Assembly (NCBI GenBank): GCA_019188255.1
Contig: JAETXT010000009.1
Location: 372,001-436,000, forward strand
Reading direction: 5' to 3'
Source of the DNA: Verticillium longisporum
Lineage: Eukaryota > Ascomycota > Sordariomycetes > Glomerellales > Plectosphaerellaceae
DNA: 64,000 nucleotides
The first letter of the stretch is position 1. Every line of letters begins with the position of its first letter. A model generated the notes under the pieces. That model had not been told where the DNA came from and did no database searches. It saw only the letters and a program-made list of their open reading frames with translations. A program made the translations under genes and the position numbers. Positions 38,125 through 50,303 of this stretch are shown here, one piece after another.

Positions 38125-39438
38125 ATGGCGACCGAAAACGACACGATCAACGTCGCGTCTGACGAGGAAGGGAGGAATGGTGTTGAGCAGCGACGACTTC
38201 GACCGCGCAAACCGAGCAGCAAAGCCATCGAAAATCAGACAATCGACGATACAACCGACGATGCGGAAATCACGACTAGGAAGCCCAACAGGCGCAATGC
38301 CAGAGCGGCGTTGGGAGGACGACCGTCCGTGGAGAAAGAGCGACAGGTAGACGACGACACGTCGCGACTCGCAAAACAGGAACCGATGAAGCAGCAAACG
38401 AAGCTCCTCAAAGCAGTCTTAGTTAAGCTCCAGTCACTGGCGGAACTGATTGAAGATCTTCAAGACGAAAACCGAGAACTTAAGAGGGACCTTCTTACGA
38501 CTAAAGACAAACTACACATGGTCACGGAACAAATGACAGAACAAGCCCAGAGCATACGCGGAAGCGCCGAAGCGATTGCAACGATGGTTACAGGGCAGCA
38601 GAGGTCCGAGCCATCCTACGCAGACATTGCCCGAATGCCACCGACCAGCCGACTCGACAACGCGGGCCCGGGCCCCACGGCACCACCGGGTCCAACAGAC
38701 GTGGTCTTCTGCACGATCGACACGTCAAGGATCGAGGACGAACAAGACGAACAACTGACACCGGGCGCTGTTCGTACCCTCACGGAAGGCGAGGTCAGGG
38801 TGGACCAGAGCCAATCCGATTGGCGTTGCCTGGCTGTGACCAAAGACCCGAAGAAGCCTCGAATCAGAATTGCCTGCAGAAACGAGGAGGAGCACACCAT
38901 GGTGAAACGGCTCGTGGGAGCCAAGCTGCCGCGGGGAGCCCGGATGCTGAGAGACGAACTCTACCCCGTCAAAGTCGACTACGTGTCCCGCACGGTGGTC
39001 GTGGATGAGGCGAATGCCATTCGTAGTGGAGCCGCCGAGGAGATTGGCAAAGAAAATGACGTTCAAGTTGCGAAGGTAGGCTGGCTTAGCAACAGGGATG
39101 TTCCGAAGGCGTACGGCTCAATGGTTATCTACCTCACGAAGAAGGCGGACGCGGAAAGGCTACTCGCGGAGGGTTACGCTTATGCGGGAGGACAATCCGG
39201 GAGGACCAAGGTCTTCGAATCTCGTCCTCGCCTCGACCAGTGCTACAACTGTCAGCAGGTTGGCCGCGGCCACAAAGCTCACCAGTGCGACCTGCCCCAG
39301 ATGTGCGGGCAATGCGCCAAGGAGGGTCACCACCACAGTGTTTGCACTGAGACTACCCTCAAGTGTGTTCCCTGCGGAGGTCCTCATGCGTCGTTCAGCA
39401 GAAACTGCAAGAAGCTCTACCCTTCTTTGAATGAGTAG
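38125..39438 (+). CDS. LINE ORF1, gag-like protein with coiled coil and three zinc knuckles
   Basis: ATG 38125 opens [16 protein letters not shown] and gives 437 residues. The N-terminal third is basic and acidic patches, followed by a coiled coil ([19 protein letters not shown], then NRELKRDLL). A central region may be RRM-like. Three zinc knuckles close the protein: [16 protein letters not shown] (CX2CX6HX4C), [14 protein letters not shown] (CX2CX4HX4C) and [15 protein letters not shown] (CX2CX3HX6C). It should coat the element RNA. Its stop overlaps the ORF2 start by eight bases, ATGAGTAG, which suggests coupled reinitiation for ORF2. The reading frame extends upstream to 38020 without an ATG. 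Confidence 0.85.
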   Translation: MATENDTINVASDEEGRNGVEQRRLRPRKPSSKAIENQTIDDTTDDAEITTRKPNRRNARAALGGRPSVEKERQVDDDTSRLAKQEPMKQQTKLLKAVLVKLQSLAELIEDLQDENRELKRDLLTTKDKLHMVTEQMTEQAQSIRGSAEAIATMVTGQQRSEPSYADIARMPPTSRLDNAGPGPTAPPGPTDVVFCTIDTSRIEDEQDEQLTPGAVRTLTEGEVRVDQSQSDWRCLAVTKDPKKPRIRIACRNEEEHTMVKRLVGAKLPRGARMLRDELYPVKVDYVSRTVVVDEANAIRSGAAEEIGKENDVQVAKVGWLSNRDVPKAYGSMVIYLTKKADAERLLAEGYAYAGGQSGRTKVFESRPRLDQCYNCQQVGRGHKAHQCDLPQMCGQCAKEGHHHSVCTETTLKCVPCGGPHASFSRNCKKLYPSLNE

Positions 39439-42400
39439 CACGCTCCGGATAATCCAACTCAATGTGCGAAAACGCGGCGAGGTTCACGAGAGCCTCATGA
39501 ACGACGAGGACATTCAGGACGCAGCGGTGCTGGTCATTCAGGAACCACAAGCACGGATGATCAAGGGACGGTTATTGACGACTCCGATGGGACATCACGG
39601 ATGGACAAAGATGGTCCCACCAACGACTGGGGAAGGACGATGGGCGATCCGAAGCATGCTTTGGATAAGGAAGGATTTGGGGGCGGAACAGGTGTTGATA
39701 GAGTCTCCGGACATGACAGCAGCACTGTTGAGGCTCCCAGAGAGACTGGTACTGGTGGTGTCCGTGTACGTGCAGGGGATGGACACCCAGGCATTACAGG
39801 AAGCGTGTAACACCATACGTAGTGCGGTCGCGGATGCTAGGAGAGCCGCAGGAGAGGTGGTGGACGTGGTCATTGCGGGCGACTTCAACCGCCACGATCA
39901 ACTATGGGGAGGAGACGACGTGTCTCCGGTACGACAGGGTGAAGCCGATAACATCATCGACCTAATGAACGAGCTCTCCCTCTGCAGCATGCTCCCACGG
40001 GGCACGAAGACATGGCAAGGCGGAGACCACGAATCGACAATCGACCTTGTGCTGGTGTCAGAGGACCTAGCTGCGTCCATGATCAAGTGTACGACGCACG
40101 GGACAGAGCACGGGTCGGACCACCGCACCATCGAAACGATCCTTGACGTATCAGTTCCGACCCCGAAAGCCCAAGACCGACCTCTATTCAAAAACGCGCC
40201 ATGGAAGGAAATCAACACCCGAATCTCCACGGCACTCGAGACAGTCCCGATGGAAGGCACGGTCCAAGAGAAGACGGACAGACTCATGTCAGTGGTGCTG
40301 GGAGCAGTACAGGCCTTGACACCGAAAGCCAAACCATCGCCATACGCGAAGCGGTGGTGGACGGCGGATCTTACGCAGCTCCGCCACATCCACACACATT
40401 GGAGAAACCGGGCGAGGGCAGCAAGACGGGCAGGACGGAACGATGAAGCACTGGAGAACACGGCCAAGGGAGCAGCGAAACAATACCATGATGCCATTCG
40501 ACAACAGAAGAAAACCCATTGGAATGACTTCCTGGCCAACAACGACAACATCTGGAAGGCCGCCAAGTATCTGAAGTCTGGCGACGATGCGGCGTTCGGC
40601 AAGGTGCCACAACTTGTGAAGGCTGATGGCACACGGACGACCAACAGCAAAGAGCAAGCGGTTGAACTGCTTACCACTTTCTTCCCGTCCCTACCGGAGC
40701 ATATCGAAGAGGAAGGGGAGAGACCTCAACGCGAATCAGCTGTTAACATGCCCAACATCACGATGGAAGAAGTCGAACGCCGTCTTTTCGCGACGAAATC
40801 GTGGAAAGCACCTGGTGAGGACGGGTTGCCAGCGATGGTCTGGAAACAGATTTGGCCAGCCGTCAAGCACAGGGTCCTGGCGATTTTCCGCGCATCACTA
40901 GAGGAAGGAGTACTCCCCGACCAATGGAGGCACGCCAAGATCATCCCGCTCAAAAAGCCCGGCAAAGCAGACTACACCATCGCCAAGGCTTGGAGGCCCA
41001 TCTCGCTCCTCGCCACGCTCGGCAAGGTTCTCGAGTCGGTTGTTGCGGAGAGGATATCCCATGCAGTCGAAACGCACGGGTTGTTGCCTACGAACCACTT
41101 CGGGGCCCGCAAACAGAGGTCAGCAGAACAAGCGTTAGTGCTGCTGCAAGAACAAATCTACGCAGCATGGAGAAATCGTTGGGTGGTCAGCCTCGTGAGC
41201 TTCGATGTGAAGGGAGCGTACAATGGAGTGTGTAAAGAGAGACTTATTCAGAGAATGAGAGCGAGGGGCCTCCCAGGAGAGTTGCTCCGTTGGGTAGAGG
41301 CATTCTGCTCAGATCGGACGGCGACAATTCAGGTCAACGGCCAAGCATCAGAGGTCCGGACCCTGCCGCAGGCCGGACTACCGCAAGGATCACCACTGTC
41401 ACCCATCTTGTTTCTGTTCTTCAACGCAGACCTTGTACAACAGAAGATCAACTGCTATGGGGGAGCTATAGCCTTCGTCGACGACTTTACAGCCTGGGTC
41501 GCTGGCCCAACCACGCAAGACAACCGTAAAGGAATTGAGGCAATCATCGAAAAGGCATTGGACTGGGAGCGGAGAAGCGGTGCAACTTTCGAAGCGGACA
41601 AGACTGCGGTCATCCACTTCACCCGATGGGCCAAAAGGTCCGATTCGGAACCCTTCACTATCAAAGGGCAAACAGTCGAACCCAAACAGCATGTCAAGAT
41701 CCTCGGCGTGATCATGGACATTGGACTCAGGTATAGGGAACACATTGCAAGAGTGGCGACCAAGGGATTGGAGGCTGCTATGGAGCTGAAACGACTGAGA
41801 GGATTGACCCCGGCGACAGCACGGCAGCTATTCACGGCCACCGTGGCTCCGGTGGTGGATTATGCCTCTAACGTCTGGAGGCACCGATGCAAAGATCGGA
41901 CGGCGGCAGCAATCAATCGCGTCCAAAAGGTCGGAGCGCAGGCAATCATTGGAGCGTTCATCACGATAGCCACGAGCGTAGCAGAAGCGGAGGCTCACAT
42001 CGCCAGTGCACCAGAGCGATTCACGAGAAGGGCTATCAAGCTTTGGACGGATCTCCACGCACTGCCCGAGACCAACCCGCTTCGAAAACTGACTGCTCGC
42101 ATGCGGAAGTTCAGGCGTTTCCACCGCTCACCATTTTTCCAACTGGCAACTGCGCTCAACGAGATTCCAATGGAGAACCTGGAAACCATCAACCCATTCA
42201 CACTTCCGCCGTGGATGGAAAGAATGCAGACCATTGCCGAATGGAATGACGACTCAACATCGACGCGTGTCGACCAGGACGCGATGGTGCGCATCGCCGT
42301 CAGCAGCTCGGCACGAAACGAGCTGGTCGGGGTCGGCGGAGTCATCGAGGGACCAGGAACGGTGCCCGAGACCTTTTCTTTCACCCACGGCATGAGGACC

Positions 42401-43182
42401 GATCAGAACCCGTTTTCCGGAGAACTCGTGGCGGCGGCGTACGCGCTGCGGTTTCTGCCACAGCTAAGGGGCCAGAGGGTAACGTTACTGACAAGTAACA
42501 AAGCCGCGGTGCTGACACTTCGAAACCCCGTCAACAATCTGGACAAGAGTACGTTCGCTGCATCTACGAAGCGGTCACTCGACTTCGAGAGACCGGAAAC
42601 ACCATCGCAGCCGTTTGGCTGCCTAGTCATCTCGAGGACGACCTCCTGAAGAGAGCGAAAGGAGAAGCACGCAAGGCCAGCCGAGAGGGCGCCTCAGCAG
42701 AAAAGCAGTTCCCGAAGATGCGGTCCACCACCCTCAATGCTGCAAGACGCAAACTACGTGTAGAGAGACGACTACCGGACAAGGTTGGAAAACTCTCGAA
42801 GGAAATAGATATAGCTCTTCCTGGCAAGCACACTCGAGAACTATACAACAACCTTTCCTGGATAGAAGCGAGCATGCTGGCCCAGCTCAGGACAGGCATG
42901 GCGAGGCTCAACGCGTCACTTTTCCGAATCAAGGCAGTAGCGTCAGCCCAATGCGCATGCGGACACGCGAGAGAGACGGTAGAGCACTTCCTCCTTCGAT
43001 GCACACGGTGGGCAACACAACGCGCCGAGACACTCATGTGCCCTGGCGCACAAAGAGACAACGTTTCTTTCCACCTGGGAGGAAAGACAACATCAGATGG
43101 TGATGACTGGAAGCCAAACATGAAAGCAGTCCGAGCTACGATACGCTTTGCGAAGGCCACGGGCCGGCTAGAGAATGTGTGA
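39431..43182 (+). CDS. LINE ORF2, endonuclease-reverse transcriptase-RNase H, one apparent frameshift
   Basis: ATG 39431 overlaps the ORF1 stop. The AP-endonuclease domain shows IIQLNV, a QEP box, [21 protein letters not shown] and HGSDHRTIE. The reverse transcriptase shows [27 protein letters not shown] and the catalytic box FVDDFTAWV. An RNase H-like region follows, with [14 protein letters not shown] holding the Glu, but the next motif reads [12 protein letters not shown] where a catalytic Asp is expected. After 42545 the frame slips by -1, and the other frame continues with [19 protein letters not shown] to a zinc-finger-like [17 protein letters not shown] tail ending at 43182. Restoring one base gives 1250 residues. 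Confidence 0.85.
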
Positions 43183-43498
43183 TCCTTGATGAGACCTATC
43201 ACGGCAAACCCCCCTTCCCTACTAATCGAACCTAACACCCACACCTCGTGTCAATAACAGCAGGCGCCGCTTCAGTCGCCGTAGATAGGACTCTGAACAC
43301 TTGAAGAATAGCCTTCAAGCAGCTTGCCAATACAATCTAAACCCCATGAGAAACCGGCGGAAAGACAGAAGACGAGAAAGCAAGAGCGGAAAGACGACCC
43401 CTTATGGGCTTGGGAGTTTCGGACAGACTACAGGAAGCGACCATGTACAATAGCGAATAGTGCCTTATTGGCTCTAGGCCACCAGGCGTAATAAACTT

Positions 43499-43520
43499 GT
43501 GTGTGTGTGTGTGTGTGTAT
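43499..43520. repeat. (TG)n microsatellite at the LINE 3' end
   Basis: About ten TG units followed by TATAG. This could be the LINE tail or pre-existing intron sequence: the terminal TATAG can act as a 3' splice site for the exon that starts at 43521. Confidence 0.8.
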
Positions 43521-45652
43521 AGGCACTGCGCTCGAGGAACTTGCATGTCTCGCAGACCAAATACGATGTGCCATGGGAATAATCCGTTTAGATAATGCTG
43601 GGATATCCTTGCAGCATTCAAGCGAGCTGGACGAATCAATTCACGCTTTTCGTCAAGCTCGCCGTCGACTTACAGGCCGTTTCCAGACCGACCAAACTCA
43701 TGTTGTCGAGGGCTCAGCCCCGAAGATTCTGGAGCCGCCGGATCGGAACAGCGTACTTTACTTCAGTCTCGTTGATTTTGTTACTGCCAACGTCGCCAAG
43801 CTTCTCATCAAAACAGCGTCAAGCGATTACTGGAGCCAGCAGACACTATCATGTCTGGCGAGCTGCGCCGTTAAGATCAAGATTCTTTCTCGAAGTACCG
43901 AGGCGTTCGCGAACACAAGTATCGCTACTGCTGATCACACCCTAGAAATGATTAAGCAAAGAGATGCGACCAAGGAGCTACTTATAGTCAAGCTCAGAGC
44001 CAATATGGACGATGCCGTGAAGGACGTTGATACTGTGGATATGGAGACTGACGCAAGTCGCTGGTACCACCATGAGAAGACTCTTTTCCAAGGTGAGGTA
44101 TACTGGCTAATCCGACGCGTCATGGCAAATCTCTTAATGCAGGAGGATCGCAAGTCGCTGCCTAGTAGCTTCCAGATTCATACCAGCCTTTTCAGCGCCA
44201 GCTCCGACGGGTTGCCAGCTATTCTCACCACAGATCGACTGGGCGATGTCTCACTCTCCTCGGATACATTTGTAGTCCAGACCGCTCATACTGCTCTCAG
44301 CATGACGGTCGCGAGTCTCACAGCCATCGAAAACAGCCATCGAAGGACGCAATCGACGCCTATTCCATTGAGTGAGGATGAACCCTACGCGACGATCAAT
44401 TGCGAGTGGAAAGACTGTGATGACATCGAATCGTGCACAAAGAGGCTGATCAATATCAAGTTGACCGATATTTACGAGATTGTCTCGATCGTAGTGCCTC
44501 TGGCCTTTGCTACGGTCGTGAACGCGCACAGCATGGCGCACTTGCTGGCTACGGCAAGTGTTCACGGTGACGAACAAGATCCTGTCTTGCGATTCGAGCA
44601 GCCTGACAGAGCATGCGAGGGACGTGTTGTCGTGACTACGTCGGCGTGGAATAAGAAGGAGAATGATCTCTCAAATCAGAAAATTCAAGACCTCGAAGTC
44701 GCAGGATTAACGGAAGCGCCAATACGATTTGCGATCCCAGGTATGTCCCGTTTGTCATCATTATCTCACTCCAGAACTAATATTTGATGGCTAGAGACCT
44801 CCGGTAGTACCATGGTCCCATCAAGCATCCATACAACTGTCTCCTCTATCGCCGGTCTGACTCCGTATGACCAAGCGTCTCACGTCACGAAGAAATACCA
44901 GCAAGTGAGGGCAGAAATGAAGAAAATGGGTCGTCTCAGAAAACAGTATCACAATTGAATGTCTTCGCTATGCGCAGCTATCGGTTTTTATGGCTGCCAT
45001 AGTACTCTGCGGAGGACTTGCTGTCCCGTTTACAGTGGGAGAACGGATTTCAGGAGTCGACCCGTTCAACATCACCCTATTTACGTGGCTTATTGCAGGC
45101 CTCATCATCCTTTTCGCTAAGGGAAGGTACGTAAGCGAATGGCCGTGGCACGAATTCATACATGGCCATGTCGTCTGTCGTACAGTCACAGAGGTATGCG
45201 ATGTAAGCGGCATCGATAGCCAGATTGTTATTATGTATCTGCTATTGAATGAATGGAGGACATCATTGAGGACAACGGGACCTTACAATGGTATGTTTAC
45301 ACACCAAAGACAAGACGGGTCTGGCTTCGCGATAAATGAGTCTGCCCACATTTCAACATTGATGGCGAGCGGTCTCGTTGTCTTGAAGGTTCTAAACATT
45401 TCTGGAGAGCATTTGATTTGCCTGGATTCAAGGAGGGGAAGCTCGCTTATTTCGCCAGGAAGCGTAGAAGTGCGCCTCATTTTTGAGGATTTGGGCGAGC
45501 ATGATCTAGAGACTGAAATATCTCTTGGGTTAATAGCAGAGAAGAATAAGGCTACAGAGGAGGTATTAAATCCGATTAAGAAGCTAGTACGTAGGAGTAT
45601 TCGAGTTAACCGTGTTTTAGGAATATATATAGGGGATTCATACTTTGGTTAG
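43521..45652 (+). CDS. C-terminal part of a LINE-disrupted membrane protein of unknown function, three exons
   Basis: Exons are 43521-44740, 44795-44904 and 44978-45652. Introns are 54 nt (donor GTATGT, branch CTAAT, acceptor CTAG) and 73 nt (GTGAGG to GCGCAG), both keeping frame. The first 400 residues look soluble and partly helical (LACLADQIRCAMGIIR, RQARRRLTGRF). Near the end two membrane segments lie close together, LSVFMAAIVLCGGLAVPFTV and ITLFTWLIAGLIILF, followed by a cytoplasmic tail with EWPWHEFIHGHVVCR and GIDSQIVIMYLLLNEW. Similar endings occur in uncharacterised fungal membrane proteins. No start codon precedes 43521 in frame, which fits truncation by the LINE. The N-terminal part is probably at 37566-37950. 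Confidence 0.6.
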
Positions 45653-46811
45653 GGTATTAAATACGCTTTTATAAAGTATATATATGTATATCTATAGAAG
45701 TTTATTATATTCATATTAAATACTATAAAGTATTATCTCTTATATATATCTTTATTTAGTATATTTAGTAAGTATACTAAAAGAGCAATGCTTATTATAG
45801 ATAAGTATATTAGAGCGTAGTTTAGGTAGAGCGAAGGGGTTTTCTATATATAGTCTACAGGCAATAGATAATAGGTATAGGGTTGTAATACATCTGAGTT
45901 CTGGCCCTCCATAGCTAGGAGGGCCCTCCGCAGTCCTTATATTTACGTTCTCGTAGTTCTTAGCCCCTAATTAGCCTTATTCTATAGCTACGCAGAGGCT
46001 ACCTAACAGAGTACTACCCACCTAAGCGGGACACTTTTTTATTATATTCTTAGAGGCTATTTCTTTAACTCCTTTTACTAGGTATTAGAACCCCCGAATA
46101 AGTATAGGATAGCTGCGGGCTACCTATTATTTTAATAAGAAGAGATATAGAGTAAAAGGGGGGCCGAGCATTAATGATAATGATAATATATTTAATGCTA
46201 CTATTAATCCTATATAGGCAAAAAGGCGCCTACGCTACTACGCCGTTCTTTAATTATTAAAATAGCTATACTTAAGTTATCCGCTAGTTTATAGGATTCA
46301 TTTCGAGTTACTTAGGGTAGGTAGGTTAATCTACTTAAAGGTGATTTAGTTAATTCGTTTCCTATAGCATTAGCGCTTCTAGGTTTAGTATATTTATTAG
46401 AATATTTACGGGCTAGGGGGCTTATATCCTATAAAGGTGGGTATTGTTGTCTCTGCTCTAGTCTTGCTTTTAGCTTCTATACTATCTATAGTATTGAGAG
46501 CGCCTCACCTTAGCTATATGATCGTTATTACCCGTTATATGTTAGTCCCCTTGTCCGCCTATACCTGGTGCTATGGGGGAAAGCTTGTGTTCGTGGTGCA
46601 AGTCCAATGAGGCCGTGGCCCTCACGCTATCCCCCTTCAGGGCGATTCGGGGGGCCGAGCATTATAAGAGACTACTCATAAAGAGTGTCGCCGTCCCATA
46701 GTTAGAGGATTGTTTCCATTATTCTACCTGATTAGAGGTCCTCATGAGACCAACAGCTGCAGTCCTTCCCTCGTCGGGAGACTCCTTGACACTAGAATAA
46801 GGTCTAGTCGC
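45653..46811. other. moderately RIPed AT-rich spacer
   Basis: From 45653 to about 46560 the sequence is AT-rich and poor in CpA, with no coding relic I can name. A 16-base string, GGGGGGCCGAGCATTA, occurs at about 46159 and again at about 46647, so the spacer may hold two related repeat ends. 46560-46811 is of normal composition and empty. Confidence 0.5.
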
Positions 46812-47158
46812 CTAGAGCTGATACAACCTGCGGACTACACCCACGACGCTGTCGAGCTGGCTGTTGCGGGGGTTTTGTAGCTGATGGACTTTCAACGTTG
46901 CCAGTCCATCTGCGACCTCGAGATCTTTCATGACGTAGGTTAAGTATTGAGAGGTCAGAGCGTCGTCCGCGGCCGTTGCAAAGTTCTTTCAGTAGAAGTA
47001 TCCAAGGCATACAGAATCCTGTTCTTGCCAGCAAGCGTGACCAAGGCCAGGGCAGCTATTGGTGACCCAGTACTACTGGTTCTGGCCGGACGCGCTGAGA
47101 CGAGATCGGGCTGCACGGTGTCGGTACTATATGCGAGACGGGAGCGCGAAGCATACAC
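46812..47158 (-). pseudogene. possible gene fragment, unknown
   Basis: On the minus strand, two short frames look coding and join if one base is missing near 46980. The first reads GSPIAALALVTLAGKNRILY and the second FATAADDALTSQYLTYVMKD, then NPRNSQLDSVVGVVRRLYQL and a stop at 46812. The amphipathic pattern and clean end suggest the last part of a protein. I do not recognise it, and no start or upstream exon is visible. It may be the remnant of a gene or a short real one with a frameshift. Confidence 0.3.
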
Positions 47159-47748
47159 GGCAAGTAAATAGAAGTTTCTTAGTTTTTATCGGTACAATAT
47201 CTTCCATTTACAGAAAGCTGGCATCCCGTGACGTTGCAAAGGCCCACCACCACCATCTGAACTATGCCGGTCAGTGGTCAAGAGGTCTCACCCGAGCAGC
47301 TCGAGGGGCCATCAGATCTTTGTACAGATTCCAGCCAGAAAGGAGTATCTTGAACGTCTGCGAGATCTCCTGATATGCTCCATAGGTTGCGCCACTGCCA
47401 AGAACTACATCTTGTAGGCTGCTTATGCGCGAGGACGTGTTCATCCCAACTTGTGTTACCATTCGCTCGGATACAGGCAAGCTTATTCCTTATAGACGGA
47501 AAGGTGATCCACCATAGGCACGAGATACATTGACTTTACCCATCAGCTGTACATCATATCCCTGCACGTACATATTCCATGTCCATTTTGGGAGTTATCG
47601 CCGCCGTCTGAATAAACTCGCATTTTGGCCCCCCTCACTCAATGCTGACATGTATTAAAACCGCCTCTTGAGTCCGAAATTCCGCGGCAGCCGTAGTGGG
47701 CATCTTCCGTGAGAGACATTGCGACTGCTTCGCTGTGCAGACACCCAG
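47159..47748. other. intergenic region upstream of the HET-like gene
   Basis: These 590 bases contain only short frames. They hold the promoter of the plus-strand HET-like gene. I see no repeats or sites. Confidence 0.5.
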
Positions 47749-49673
47749 ATGGTCCTTGAACAGTCCAAGCTCGACGAGCTAGCCGCCACGGGCGTCGCAG
47801 ACCTTGAGAACTTCTGGTACGAGCCTGAACCTGACAAGCTCCGCTGCCTAGTCTGCCGGGAGTCATTCACCCACGATGCTCTCGTGCGTACATTCAAGCT
47901 GGTGCCTCCCGACGCCCCGTCTGCGTCAAGCGAGTCTCTGCGCTGCAGCCGGGTCGTTTCGACGCACTTGCAACGAGACGTCTTGTTCTTCGACAGGCAC
48001 CTCCATTGCCTCCGGACGAGCGAGGTCCATGTCTTGACAATCTCGCATGTCTGGGACCCGCAAGTCTCCATCAATCAGCAGCAGGGTCGCCACTCACCCC
48101 AGCCGCTGGAAGTCAGGCGACAGGCCATCGAAGCACCCGTCCTCGTGTGCTCTGGGCTCGAAGAGAGCATGGAGGTGGATGGGAACGGGCAGGAGATTTG
48201 GCACGACTACTTCAGCGTTCCGCAGTGGACGGATGAACTGAAGAATCCGATCCTTCGCATCATCCACACCCTCTACAGCTCCAGTTACGCCACGATCATA
48301 CACTTCAACGATCTGAGCTCGTCCACCGTGGAGAAGCTTCGCCAGGATGAGGATTCTGATGTAACCCTGGACGGTATGACGGGGTGTGCAACGCACAGTG
48401 GTTTCAACGCATGTGGACGGCCATGGAGTTTGTGAGTAGCAGTCGGATCAGGATGATGACGTCCGATTACCATCTCGACACTGGAGCAGACGACCCAGCC
48501 TTTCTGGACAGGCTACATCACGTTTGGGACGAGGAGGTCGTCAGGCAGGGCAGCGTTCACAATGTCGAGAACATGGTCGGGCTCCCCGAGAACCGAAACC
48601 TGGTGCCCTGGACCCTTGGGCCGCTGCGCGAGGTCAAGTCGCACAAGACAACCAGCTTCGCCATGGCTTTTGCCCTGCTGGCGAGGCGGAAGTGCCGCGA
48701 TCGAATGGACTTTCTCCATGGCCTGCGCGGCATTGTCGCCGCAAGGTCAGAGGCAGCCCTGCAGCCGGAATACCGGACGGAGTACCTCCGGGTCGCGCGA
48801 GAGTGTCTCCTCGCAGGCGACTACAGCCCCTTGCTCATGACACCGAGCGTCCCTCTGCTGGATGACCCGCGACTGAACCCGCTGGATCCATGCAGCTACA
48901 ATGAGGTCTGGACCTGGGAATTGGGCGAGGAGACGAGCCCCCCTTCGCTCCCTATCGATGTATCATTCGATGAATCTGGCGATAAATTGACCTTGACGTT
49001 AGAGAGAATTGGCCTTGTTACGATTGTCAAATTCCCGGACTGGAATAGTACCTACGACCACTTTTCTCGGTGCGCCGCCTTCAGTCTCGATCTCACCGGG
49101 CCGAACCTGGACGACTTTGTCGCCTCGCTCGGGACAAGGCTCTACGGCGAGCGCAAGGAGATCATCATGGAGCACCTCAAGGCCCACGACAACCTCAAAG
49201 ACCTCGAGGAAACGCTCCGGGAGCAGTACAACACTCCCTGGGCCGAACCATGGTCGATGTGCGGCGAGGGGGAGGAGTGTTCCGAGTGGCTCGCAGACAA
49301 GATGTCCCTGACCACGGTCGTCGGCGAGCTCTCAGAGAGCCGCATCGACCTGAGCTACGCCCGATTCGCGACGATGCACTGCACCCCGTACAACTACATG
49401 GTCGGGGTAACGTGCACAGCCTGCCATGGGACGTTCGCTTTCCGTGTCGGCGCCTTTGCGCCAACGGCTGAGTTGCATCGGGCTGTGGCGTACCGCGTTC
49501 CGGGGCTCAAGTATAAGCTGTCGCACCTCGACGGCATGGGCATGCTGGTGAAGGACGGGCGCATCGTGGGGCGCATGATCTGGGCCTCGCCCGCCTGCGA
49601 GTGTCGCGAGAGAGAGCTGGTGACGCTGCACATGCCGGACCTGCCTTCTCCGTTGTCGCATGATCACAACTGA
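47749..49673 (+). CDS. HET-domain-like protein, one apparent frameshift
   Basis: ATG 47749 opens MVLEQSKLDELAATG. The central part follows the outline of fungal HET (heterokaryon incompatibility) domains: VLTISHVWDPQVSI near the start, then IWHDYFSVPQWTDE with SSSYATIIHFND, and CNAQWFQRMWTAMEFVSSSR, the WFxRxWTxxE block. A long C-terminal region of about 400 residues contains several Cys pairs (VTCTACHG and ACECRERE) and is unassigned. Family members trigger cell death after fusion of unlike hyphae; this one is diverged, so the role is only inferred. The frame slips by -1 at the G4 run 48381-48384; one extra G joins GMTG to VCNAQWF and gives 641 residues. No intron is needed. Confidence 0.7.
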
Positions 49674-50303
49674 ACTTGGGCCGGGAATGGGAGGCTGAGC
49701 CCGTTATTGGTGTTGGCGACAAAAGCAGGAGTCCTCAGCGACCTGCGCACCTCAGTACTGTCGACCATGAACTTTGAAGACATCAAGCACATGCTCCCAC
49801 TGGCCAACGCCTTCAGCGGATTGGGTTGGTGATGCCAGTGACCGCGAATCATTGGAATCTTTAGGTAGAGACGACATGGTGACTCGAGGAGGTGAGGGTA
49901 CTGTCGTGGCGAGTATTGTCAACAAGCTGGGGGTAAAGTCAATGCAGCACTGTAGGGAAAGGATCAAGTAGAGGATGCATTTCCGCAAAAGCCGCAAGTT
50001 GATGAAAATCACGACAAGCGAATTCCAAATGCACGTGACAGCCGTGTGGTTGAACATCGAGGCAGGCATGATGGAGCAAGATGCCCCTTCCTTCATGGGC
50101 ACACCAGTGATACCTGCCGCTGGATCACAGACGCGCCGGACCCAGGTCGCGGCGTCACGTGATGCTTGAAAAAGTCAGCCGCAGAACTGCCGACGCTCAA
50201 CCATCACCACTGCACCTTGGACGCCGCGCACCGAAGCTTCCCCGACAATCAGCCATCGCGCGAATCCGCGTCTGTATCATCGAGCGCGTCTCTGGTTACC
50301 ACA
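49674..50303. other. promoter region of the Zn2Cys6 regulator
   Basis: These 630 bases lie between the HET-like gene stop and the start of the regulator. They contain only short frames without motifs. In-frame codons continue upstream of ATG 50304 to 50166 but lack an ATG. Confidence 0.5.

Larger units (their letters stand above)
37950..43520 (+). mobile_element. two-ORF LINE (non-LTR retrotransposon), not RIPed, ends approximate
   Basis: The element carries an ORF1 with zinc knuckles and an ORF2 with AP endonuclease, reverse transcriptase and RNase H, on the plus strand. The 3' end is near the (TG)n run at 43499-43518, which may be its tail. The 5' end lies between about 37945 and 38100 and was not fixed; no target duplication was found. 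Composition is normal with abundant CpA, unlike the hAT copy just upstream, so it escaped RIP or arrived later. Gene order fits the fungal Tad-like or I-like groups. Confidence 0.8.

Noticed and set aside
46560..46800. Possible structured RNA in the G/C-rich stretch after the RIPed spacer
   Set aside because: Only one short inverted match (GGGGGA with TCCCCC) was found and no tRNA- or snRNA-like fold.
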